Source: Megamerina dolium (Eukaryota; Arthropoda; Insecta; Diptera; Megamerinidae). Taken from it: a stretch of DNA of 64,000 nt. Below, piece by piece: positions 45,590 through 57,500 of this stretch; within the stretch, counting starts at the first letter, position 1; each line of letters opens with the position of its first letter. Under the pieces are notes generated by a model, which was not told the origin of the DNA, ran no database searches, and worked only from the letters and a program-made list of their open reading frames with translations. Both the position numbers and the translations under genes were made by a program. Where the stretch lies: positions 97,357,388-97,421,387 of the forward strand of contig OY978525.1 of the NCBI GenBank assembly GCA_963854835.1, in the 5' to 3' direction.

Positions 45590-48500
45590 TTAGTTCTTTG
45601 ATACTGTGGAAGTTTTATAGAACTTATGCTCATTTGTATCTCTTGTATGTTGGAATGCACCTTGTTGAATTGTATGTATGGGACATGGAGCAGCTTTTAA
45701 AGCACGTCTGTATTCGGTCTTATAAAGACTTTCGCCGGCACCTGTATCGCTACCCAATGAGAATGATGATTGATTGACATTACGGCGCGTCACAATACGT
45801 TCGGAATGCTTATACAATGGATAATCCGAATGAGCTGATGATTTTCCAACAATCATCGACTTGTTTGTAGTGTTCATATTATTATTATCACGGTTTTCCC
45901 TATGAATTGCTGAAGTTGAAGACGACAACGAGGAGACATTGCGACGAGTTGCATGCTCATGGGCATATGATGATGACGATGTATTCGTTTCTAGTTCTTT
46001 GTTTTGTCTATGAATACTACTGAAGCTCTGACGGTCGCTAGGATAATTCGTAATGACACATTGAGGCTCATGCAAATTCAGAATGCTCCTACGTTGTATT
46101 TTTCCATTCGCTGTTAAGCTGCCAAATTGATTTGAGTCGCTTGTAATGTTTTTGCGATGGAATACTGAGTTGGCAACATTCGACTCTGAGGTGAGCTCGC
46201 TTTTACGATGATGGAATTGTTTGGCACTGGACGTAGTGGAAATATTTGTGTTCTCACTGCCTGTTGATAGAGTATTGGCAGTGGTCTGATGATGTAGATG
46301 CTTCGTATTGGATAAGTTTGATGATGTATTCAAATTGTCGCTGCCGTTTGTTACCATATTCGTAATGTTGTTTGTTGAGTGAACAGATCCATTGGTGATA
46401 TGGCGATGGTCATTTGCATTAATGGCTTGTGTAATATTGGTTGTGTTTTGCTTAAGGATACGATTCTCTTTAACTGACACTGAATCGGTGTGTTTATTCT
46501 CAACGTTCGTAATATTTGTTATGTTTTTATTCTTTGAGATATTCTCAATGACATTGATCCTTTCTCTGCGTTTAACAATTTCAGTTTCTGGTTCCTTCTT
46601 GCCATGACCGCCAATAACGGTGGTTACCTTTTTGGTGGAAACGACAACCAAACCATCAGATGGTGCCTGAGAATTCAAATCCGTCGCCTTAACAGCTTCT
46701 TTGCCAGAGACATAACTCATTTGATTTGTCGTTTTCAATATAGCACTATCTGTACCCAAATTAATCGAGGAACTATTATGAGCATACTTCGAGGTGGTTT
46801 GTTTTACAGTCGTCGTCTTCTTATAATCATCTTTTCTTGTAACATTCATAGAGCCTTCGAGTTTTAGATTGTCGACTGGACGTTTTGGTGTAATTTTCTC
46901 GACTGGCAGTGGACCGGCAGGGTGCTTCGGCTTTTGTGGACTATAAAACTCACCTTCAGGTTTCAAATTATCTGTTGGTTTAATTTGCTTCGGTCTATCA
47001 ATATACTGGTATGTATCTTTTTTCGTGAAATTCATCTCTCCTTCGGTACGTAAATTATCCTTTCGAATAATACGCACTGTTTTATCAGCTGGTCTGTAAC
47101 CGGGTTTTTCTGGTGTATAGAATTCTCCCTCTGGTTTTAGATTATCTAAATGTTTCTTTTGCTGTGGGCGTTCTACAGGCTCGTATTTAGGCTTCTCTGG
47201 TTTATAGAACTCTCCCTCGGGCTTCAGATTGTCTTCTGGTTTAACTTGTTCAGGTCTTTTAACAAAATGATACTCATCCTTTTTAGTGAATGTCATTTCG
47301 CCTTCGGTACGCAAATTATCTTTTCGAATAATACGTTGACTCTTATCTGCAGGCCTATAGCCTGGCTTCTCTGGTTTATAGAAGTCACCTTCGGGTTTCA
47401 AATTATCTTCCGGCTTAACCTGTTCTGGTCTTTTAACAAACTGATATTCATCTTTTTTCACAAATGTCATTTCACCCTCAGTGCGTAAATTGTCTTTTCT
47501 AACAATGCGTTCAGTTTTATCAGCTGGTTTAAAACCTTTCTTCTCAGGAGTATAGAATTCACCTTCTGGTTTCAAATTATCCTCCGGCTTCTTCGGTACA
47601 GGTCGCTCTACTGGTTTGTATCCAGGTTTCTCGGGTTTATAAAATTCACCTTCTGGTTTCAAATTATCTTCGGGCTTAACCTGTTCTGGTCTTTTGACAA
47701 ACTGATATTCATCTTTCTTAACAAACGTCATTTCTCCTTCAGTTCTCAAATTGTCTTTTCTAATAATTCGCTCAGTTTTATCGGCTGGTCTGTAACCGGG
47801 CTTCTCAGGAGTATAAAATTCTCCTTCAGGCTTCAAATTATCCTCCGGTTTCTTCTGTTCCGGTTTTTCTGCCGGGCGGTAAGTGGATTTTTCGGGCTTG
47901 TAAAATTCGCCTTCTGGTTTTAAATTGTCTTCCGGCTTAACCTGTTCAGGTCTTTTAACAAACTGATATTCGTCTTTTTTGACAAATGTCATTTCACCCT
48001 CAGTTCGTAAATTGTCTTTTCTAATAATACGTTCAGTTTTATCAGCAGGTTTGTAACCGGGTTTCTCGGGAGTGTAAAATTCGCCCTCAGGTTTCAAATT
48101 ATCCTCAGGTTTTTTCTGCTCTGGTCTCTCTGCTGGTCGATATGTTGATTTTTCTGGCTTGTAAAATTCGCCTTCTGGTTTTAAATTGTCTTCCGGCTTA
48201 ACCTGTTCAGGTCTTTTAACAAACTGATATTCGTCTTTTTTGACAAACGTCATTTCACCCTCAGTTCGTAAATTGTCTTTTCTAATAATACGTTCGGTTT
48301 TATCGGCTGGTTTGAAACCGGGCTTCTCAGGAGTGTAAAATTCGCCTTCAGGTTTCAAATTGTCCTCTGGTTTTTTCTGCTCTGGTCTTTCTGCTGGTCG
48401 ATAGGTTGACTTTTCGGGCTTGTAGAATTCGCCTTCTGGTTTTAAATTGTCTTCTGGCTTCACCTGTTCAGGTCTTTTAACAAACTGATATTCGTCTTTT

Positions 48501-51500
48501 TTGACAAACGTCATTTCACCCTCAGTTCGTAAATTGTCTTTTCTAATAATACGTTCGGTTTTATCGGCTGGTTTGTAACCGGGCTTCTCAGGAGTATAGA
48601 ATTCACCCTCAGGTTTCAAATTATCCTCTGGTTTTTTCTGCTCTGGTCTTTCCGCAGGCTTGTAACCAATTTTCTCTGGTTTATAAAATTCTCCTTCAGG
48701 TTTCAAATTATCTTCTGGTTTAACTTGTTCTGGTCTTTTAACGAACTGATACTCATCTTTCTTAACAAATGTCATTTCGCCTTCCGTACGTAAATTGTCT
48801 TTTCTTATGATACGTTCGGTTTTATCGGCTGGCTTGTAACCAGGCTTTTCCGGAGTATAGAACTCACCCTCTGGTCGCAAATTGTCCTCTGGGCGAACCT
48901 GTTCTGGCCTTGTCCCTGGTTGATACTTAGGTTTCTCTGGACTATAGAATTCACCTTCAGGTCTTAAATTATCTTCGGGACGAACTTGTGCTGGTCGTTC
49001 ACCTGGTTGGAATGTTACCTTTTCGGGTTTATAAAATTCACCCTCAGGTCTCAAGTTATCCTCTGGCTTTTTCTGCACAGGACGCTCTGCTGGTTTGTAA
49101 TCGGTAACGTCTGGTGTATAAAACTGGCCCTCCGGCTTTAAATTATCTTCTGGTCGAATTTGTTTTGGCCTTTCTCCAGGTTGATACTCTACCTTCTCTG
49201 GACTATAAAATTCACCTTCTGGTTTCAAGTTATCCTCTGGTCGAATTTGAGTCGGACGTTCTCCAGGTTGGTACTTCGGCCTCTTCGGACTATAAAATTC
49301 ACCCTCAGGACGCAAATTATCTTCAGGTCTAACCTGAGTGGGACGTTCTCCGGGCTGGAACCGTGTCTTTTCTGGAGTATAGAATTGGCCTTCAGGACGC
49401 AAATTATCCTCTGGTCGCACCTGTGTTGGTCGCTCTCCCGGTTGATACTTCGGTTTTTCGGGGCTATAGAATTCGCCTTCGGGACGTAAATTATCTTCTG
49501 GTCTGACTTGAGTGGGTCGTTCTCCGGGCTGGAACCGTGTTTTTTCTGGAGTATAGAATTGGCCCTCAGGACGTAGATTATCCTCTGGTCGTACCTGCGT
49601 TGGTCGTTCTCCAGGTTGATACTTAGGTTTCTCTGGACTATAGAATTCACCTTCGGGACGTAAATTATCTTCTGGTCTAACCTGAGTGGGACGTTCTCCA
49701 GGCTGGAACCGTGTTTTTTCTGGAGTATAAAATTGACCTTCAGGACGCAAATTATCTTCAGGTCGCACCTGCGTTGGTCTTTCTCCGGGTTGATACTTCG
49801 GTTTCTCTGGGCTATAGAATTCGCCTTCGGGACGTAAATTATCTTCTGGTCTAACCTGCGTAGGACGTTCTCCGGGCTGGAACCGTGTCTTTTCTGGAGT
49901 ATAGAATTGGCCTTCAGGGCGCAGATTATCCTCTGGTCGCACCTGAGTTGGTCGTTCGCCTGGTTGATATTTCGGTTTCTCTGGGCTATAGAATTCACCT
50001 TCGGGACGTAAATTATCTTCTGGTCTAACCTGAGAGGGACGTTCTCCAGGCTGGAACCTGGTTTTTTCTGGAGTATAAAATTTACCTTCAGGACGCAAAT
50101 TATCTTCAGGTCGCACCTGTGTTGGTCGCTCTCCCGGTTGATACTTCGGTTTTTCGGGGCTATAGAATTCGCCTTCGGGACGTAAATTATCTTCTGGTCT
50201 GACTTGAGTGGGTCGTTCTCCGGGCTGGAACCGTGTTTTTTCTGGAGTATAGAATTGGCCCTCAGGACGTAGATTATCCTCTGGTCGTACCTGCGTTGGT
50301 CGTTCTCCAGGTTGATACTTAGGTTTCTCTGGGCTATAGAATTCACCTTCGGGACGCAAATTATCTTCTGGTCTAACTTGAGTTGGGCGTTCTCCGGGCT
50401 GATACCGTGTTTTTTCTGGAGTATAGAATTGGCCCTCAGGACGCAAATTATCCTCTGGACGCACCTGCGTTGGTCGTTCCCCAGGTTGATATTTCGGCTT
50501 ATCTGGGCTATAGAATTCACCTTCGGGACGCAAATTATCTTCAGGTTTAACTTGAGAGGGACGTTCTCCGGGTTGGAACCGCGTTTTTTCTGGAGTATAG
50601 AATTTTCCTTCAGGACGCAAATTATCCTCCGGCTTAACTTGATTTGGGCGTTCTCCTGGTTGATATTTTGGTTTCTCTGGACTATAAAATTCACCTTCTG
50701 GACGCAAATTGTCTTCAGGCCTAACTTGAGTTGGACGTTCTCCTGGGTGATACTTCGGTTTCTCCGGACTGTAGAATTCACCTTCAGGACGTAGATTATC
50801 TTCTGGTTTTACCTGTGTTGGACGTTCACCTGGTCGGAATTTCTTTTTCTCTGGTGCGTAGAATTCTCCCTCTGGACGCAAATTATCTTCTGGTCTAATT
50901 TGAGTGGGACGTTCTCCAGGCTGGAATCGAGGTTTCTCTGGTGTGTAAAATTCACCTTCTGGGCGCAAATTATCTTCTGGTCGAACTTGAGATGGACGTT
51001 CTCCAGGTTGGAAGCGATGTTTCTCAGGTGTGTAGAACTCACCTTCAGGACGCAAGTTATCCTCAGGTTTGACTTGAGATGGCCGTTCTCCAGGTTGATA
51101 TTTCGGTTTCTCTGGACTGTAGAAGTCACCTTCAGGTCTAAGGTTATCTTCCGGTTTAACTTGAGTTGGGCGTTCTCCAGGTCTATATTTGGGTTTCTCT
51201 GGGCTATAGAATTCTCCTTCAGGACGTAAGTTATCTTCTGGCCGAACTTGTGTTGGTCGTTCTCCAGGCTGGAATGGTGTTTTTTCTGGTGTATAGAATT
51301 TACCTTCAGGGCGCAGATTATCCTCAGGTCTAACTTGAGTTGGACGTTCTCCAGGTTGATACCTTTGCTTTTCAGGACTATAAAATTCTCCCTCTGGGCG
51401 CAAGTTGTCTTCCGGTCGAATTTGAGTTGGTCGTTCACCGGGTCTATATTTTGGTTTTTCTGGAGAGTAGAATTCTCCCTCAGGGCGTAGATTATCTTCC

Positions 51501-54500
51501 GGCCGAACTTGAGTTGGACGTTCACCAGGCCTATATTTGGGTTTTTCGGGAGAGTAAAATTCGCCCTCTGGACGCAAATTATCTTCAGGTCTGACTTGAG
51601 TGGGACGTTCTCCAGGTTGGAATCTAGGTTTCTCTGGTGTGTAAAATTCACCTTCTGGGCGCAAATTATCTTCTGGTCTAACTTGAGTTGGTCGCTCACC
51701 AGGTCTATATTTCGGTTTTTCTGGAGAGTAGAATTCTCCTTCAGGGCGTAGATTATCTTCCGGTCGAACTTGAGTTGGACGTTCACCAGGTCTATATTTG
51801 GTTTTTTCGGGAGAGTAGAATTCACCTTCTGGTCGCAAATTATCTTCCGGTCGAACTTGAGTTGGTCGCTCACCAGGTCTATATTTGGGTTTTTCTGGAG
51901 AATAGAATTCTCCTTCAGGGCGTAGATTATCTTCCGGGCGCACTTGAGTTGGACGTTCGCCAGGTTGATACTTCGGTTTCTCTGGACTATAGAATTCACC
52001 TTCGGGGCGTAAATTATCTTCTGGTCTAACCTGAGATGGACGTTCACCCGGTTGGAACCGCTGTTTTTCTGGTGTATAAAACTCTCCCTCAGGTCTCAGA
52101 TTATCCTCCGGGCGTACTTGAGCTGGTCGCTCTCCTGGCCGGTATTTTGGTTTTTCAGGGCTATAAAATTCACCCTCAGGACGTAAATTGTCTTCTGGTC
52201 GGACTTGTGTCGGGCGTTCTCCAGGTTGGAATTTAGGTTTGTCTGGGCTATAGAACTCACCTTCAGGTCGTAGATTGTCTTCTGGCCGGACTTGTGTTGG
52301 ACGTTCTCCAGGTTGGAATTTCGGTTTGTCTGGTGTGTAAAATTTGCCTTCTGGTCTTAGATTATCTTCTGGACGAACCTGTGTTGGTCGCTCGCCGGGC
52401 TGGTATTTTGGTTTATCTGGACCATAGAATTCGCCCTCTGGTCGCAAATTATCTTCTGGCCTTACTTGAGTGGGCCGCTCTCCTGGTTGATATTTCGGTT
52501 TATCGGGACTATAGAATTCGCCTTCGGGTCTTAAGTTATCCTCTGGCCGAACTTGTTTTGGACGTTCTCCAGGTTGGAATTTAGGTTTGTCCGGGCTGTA
52601 GAACTCACCCTCCGGTCGTAGATTATCTTCAGGTTTCTTTTGCACTGGACGTTCAGCTGGCCTGAAACCAGGTTTCTCAGGTGTGTAAAATTCACCTTCT
52701 GGTCTCAAGTTATCCTCAGGTTTTACCTGTTGCGGCCGCTCGCCAGGTTTATATTCGGGTTTCTCTGGGCCATAAAATTCCCCCTCTGGTCGTAAGTTAT
52801 CCTCTGGTTTTTTGGGTACAACACGCTCTGCTGGCTTAAAACCAGGTTTTTCAGGTTTGTAGAATTCACCTTCCGGTTTTAGATTATCTTCTGGTTTAAC
52901 TTGTTCTGGTCTTTTAATAAATTGATATTCATCTTTTTGAACAAATGTCATTTCACCCTCAGTACGTAAGTTGTCCTTTCGAATTATTCGCTCCGTCTTA
53001 TCAGCTGGTCTATAGCCAGGTTTTTCTGGAGTGTAGAATTCTCCCTCTGGCTTCAGATTATCTTCGGGCTTCTTGGGCACTGGACGTTCAACTAGTTTAT
53101 AATCGCCGGGTTTCTCAGGTTTATAAAATTCACCTTCCGGTTTTAGATTGTCTTCTGGTTTCACTTGTTCTGGTCTTTTAACAAATTGATATTCGTCTTT
53201 CTTTATGAATGTCATTTCACCTTCAGTATGTAAATTGTCTTTTCGAATTACTCGTTCCGTCTTATCAGCTGATCTATAGCCAGGCTTTTCTGGCGTATAA
53301 AATTCTCCCTCTGGTTTCAGATTATCTTCGGGTTTCTTTGGCACTGGACGTTCCACTGGTTTGTAATCATCTGGTTTCTCAGGCTTATAGAATTCACCTT
53401 CAGGCTTCAAGTTATCCGCTGGTTTTATTGGTTTTACTCGTTCTATGATGTCAGTTCTTTCGGATGTGTCTTTCTTATCCGTCTTCGACCAAGTATTTGT
53501 GCGAATTCGTTGTTGAGTCTCCAAGTTGATATCTGAAATGTATATATAAATTTATTTATGTGCTCAAATTATATATTATTATGTATGACTATGTACCTTC
53601 TGTTTCAAGTTGACTGATGTGATCAACCACATCTGATTTTGTAGTGCAATAATGACGTCTGAAAAAACATATTGATATGAAATTTACGTTGCATATACAA
53701 TATTACATGTAAGTATGGAATATTTACCCGCAGGTGCATATTTGGCAAATGCATTTTTCTGTGTGTTGACTCGTTGTCGTATCATCTCGGACGACTCCAA
53801 TCTATCAAATGTGAATTTGGTCATCAACTTGCTTGACAAATTTGACTATTCCATATGCAGGTTAGTACTTACAGTTTTTGAATCGTTTGTAGTTTTGACT
53901 TGATCAATTTGCACCTTATTGATTTCATCGTAAATGTCTTTTGTTATATTATTGCTACGATGTGTGTTAGTTAAATTATACGTGATGTTTTCATCGTTCT
54001 CATTTATTTCAGTGTTCTTTTCAATTTCAACATATTCATCAACGTATATCGTCTTTTTGGGGGCTTCGACAATTTTTTCGATGACGTCAGTGTGTGTTTT
54101 CTCATCCAGTACACGCCAATCGTTAATACTTGCATCGAAAATCTGCAACAAAAGAGAACAAAAAAAAAAATAAAACATGAGGCAGATATCGGAGCATAAA
54201 TTAACATAAAATTTTTGCAAAAATTTGAAAGTTTCTTTATACTCCTTATTCTTGTATAAGATTGTTCCAGATCTCTCAAGATGATGTCATCACATTCAAT
54301 CGATTATTGAAACAAAAAAAAAAAAAAAACGCTGTACTTGAAACTTTGTAAATATGTATCAGCACCAAAAGGAAGTCAACATTGAAAGAGAAACTACGAA
54401 AATTATTTACGAAAATTATTTATGTACGCTTTACTTATTACGCTTATTACGCTCGTTCGGATACAAACAGGTATTTTATAATACATCACATGCATACTAC

Positions 54501-57500
54501 ATTCACATATTATATGATGACCTCAAACTATTCAAATTATCTTCCTTCCTTTCTTAAGTACATATATATACGTATGAGCTTGTATGAAGAGAGCACAAAT
54601 ACTAGTAGATGGATGGCCAATATTGCATCACTTGACATTGAATGTAAATAAAGTGGGAAAATTTATTTCAATCTTAATTTATTTGTAATTGAAATTATTA
54701 TATTGTGGGGAAAAAGAATCGGTCGTTTTTGATGCCTCTTATGCGCCATAACTGCAGAATTCTCGGTTGCAACTGAAAATGCAATATTGTGAATTATAGC
54801 TAAGTGTTTGGTGCATTGACTTTCTGAATCGTAGGTCGTGGAGAGTAACATGGAAACATCGAAAAAGCTTCTTAAAGAGTTCTGTTACACATATCAAAAA
54901 AGTCATGTCACAAGAGTTCTGCCGTTCGGAACCGGCTAATATAAGTAGGTCCCTTCTAAAACTGTTTGAAATTAAGCACGCACAAAATTACTGAAAAATA
55001 AGCTCTGCCAATGGCCCTTTGGTGCTCATAAGTGCCACATGAAAAGAAAACAAACAAAAAAAGAAAATGTAAAGAGAAAATTGTAGTTCAGACCCGAGAA
55101 ATAATATGCACAAATTTTGAAATGAAAATCACACAGAGCTCTGGTTGATCTTACATCGGATCGAAATAAATTTGCAAGCAAAACAGTTTTGAAACATTTC
55201 AACAACAAAATTTATTTACATAAAAAATTTTTTTGCATTGCATTGAAACTTTTTCCCCCCAAGTCAATTTTTGATTTTCTCAGATAACATTCTTATGCGC
55301 ATACAAGCGATATAAATTTACTCTGATATATGTACGATACCTATACATCCAAGCACATAGACCACTTGTGTGAATTAAGATGTTGCGTTGAACGAATTAG
55401 TTTCTTTTCATTGCGTGCATAGAAATACCTATGGCCGCATAAATTTACCACTTCACCTACATTCCAATTACAATATGACGAATCCATACAATTGTTGATT
55501 GTATTTAATACTACAATTCAATGATAACAATAATAACAAAAAAATATACGTACATATAAAAAACATTGGAATCACGGCCATTGCGGCTAATAGACAATTA
55601 TATATTATTTGATTAAATTTTTTTTTATCTTCTAAGCTGTTATATATATATAGATTCTCTTTTGTATAAAATCAAGTTTCTCCTTGCGAAGATGTGTTGT
55701 CGACTTGATAGACGATTAAATCGTAAATAAATTAAACAAAAAACAAAATTTAATTGGCATAAATTGGCTACTTGAATAAATTATTAAGCAAGAATACAAA
55801 AACATTTTTGGCGCCCATCATTTAATTCTCTTCATTCGTTCTCTCGATCATTTCTTTCTTCTCTTATTCGATGACGTAACTAAAAATAAGCGTAAATAAA
55901 AAAAAAAAGCTTACTACAATGCATTCACTATTGCCAGATTGAGGGATTTCTTAAGGGTTGGGGAAAATATGTAGTAATAAAATTTATAGAATATTTCTAC
56001 AACATTTCACAAATTATGTGCATTTACTATATGTGAAAATATTCCAAGTATATACAAATATTATTGCTAATGTAAAAATTCACGTCATTTATTTGGCGGG
56101 TACATGAAATTTGAATATAAAATTCAGAGATATAAAAATCGTAATTTTGCACAAAATATTTTACTATAAGCATCCAATACACACAAAATTAGCTTAAAAA
56201 TATATTTACATGGTTTTTACTATTCAATTTCGTAAAAAATAGACAACGTCAAAAGCTTAGTTGAAAACATAAAATTATATCGTTTGTCAAGTTTTTTGGG
56301 AGTTTTACAATAACCTTGTTTTATTTGACAACTCGCTAACTTTGTGCTAATAAAATGGCATTGATGTTTCCTATACAGAATTGATTTGATTTTTATTTTT
56401 TATTGAAATTTCAAACGGAACAAATTTTGATTAATTCTTTGATAAAATGTATTAAAAATAGTGAAATAAATTTACTGCAAGACTCTTCCTTTTCAAGATA
56501 TCAATAAGTAAGTACAGTAAAAAAATTAAAGTATTTGCCAACACTGAACTGAGTGAGCATTCAAGTTTTTTAACGTCTTTAGTATCTCTGTTTTCATTTT
56601 GCATGCATTTATCGGTGCTAGCTAAGCACGAACATCGAATATAATACGCTTAACACTAGCTAAATTCGTTACTGAACCACGAGACCATAACTCAACATAT
56701 GTTACATAACGGCGAATAGAACTAGTTAAATGAGCATGAAACACTTAAGGATATGGCAGAAGTTCCTTTACGTTCTTTACTAAATGATTTCCATAAAACT
56801 TGGCGTATATTTAAAATATATATGTTCACTTTACGTCATCTTCTACAATTTTTAAGAACTTTGTGATAAATTTGCAAAGAATTAGTTATTCGTTTCTAGT
56901 AAGTTTATAGACACAATTTTCATTAAAAAAAGCGTAGTCAAGGCCTTTAGGATGTCATTTATCATTTATTAGCAATGACCAAAAATATTCTGAATATAAT
57001 GATAAAAAAAAACGTTCTTAGAAATAACACGAAATATTACTCATATCACGATCTGTTGAATTTAATTTCTTTTTAATTTTACCATTCAAAATTATTAAAA
57101 TTCAAATTGAAAATAAAACTCCTAAAATGGATTATGACGCTAATAAAGGTATTTACTTAAATATATACGCTTAGAAACGATAAATGTCATAGTCTGGCAA
57201 CTATCATCTTGAAACTAAGAGAAAGGTGAAGAATGATTGAGAGTAGGAGAGACGAGAGAGGAACGATTACATTTAAGAGTACATTGCCGTGAAGCAGGTT
57301 GTGTGGGTCGTATGATAGACGACGTCATGATCACAATGATGATGTTCATTGCAAATTTAAATTTTTATAAATGCAAAAGCCGAAAATGGACTTAACGATT
57401 TCATTGACTCGTACAATTAATGGTAAGATCATTTAAATTTTCAAATGAAAATGTGAATCATTTTATAGATTCAAAGAAATCGCATTGTCACAATAATGCT

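Noticed and set aside
49225..52047. Long minus-strand open frames of 518 and 412 codons in a second frame, and many plus-strand frames, across the repeat array
   Set aside because: They are stop-free only because an 87-bp unit, a multiple of three, repeats without a stop in those frames. The periodic Leu/Ile/Arg-rich peptides show no conserved domain and the primary frame carries the conserved motif.
46860..53430. CRISPR-like regularly spaced repeat
   Set aside because: Units are contiguous coding repeats with no unique spacers, in a spliced eukaryotic gene.
53522..53524. A start for the repeat protein at TTG 53524
   Set aside because: TTG is an internal Leu codon; the exon begins at 53532 after a CAG acceptor and joins upstream exons in phase.
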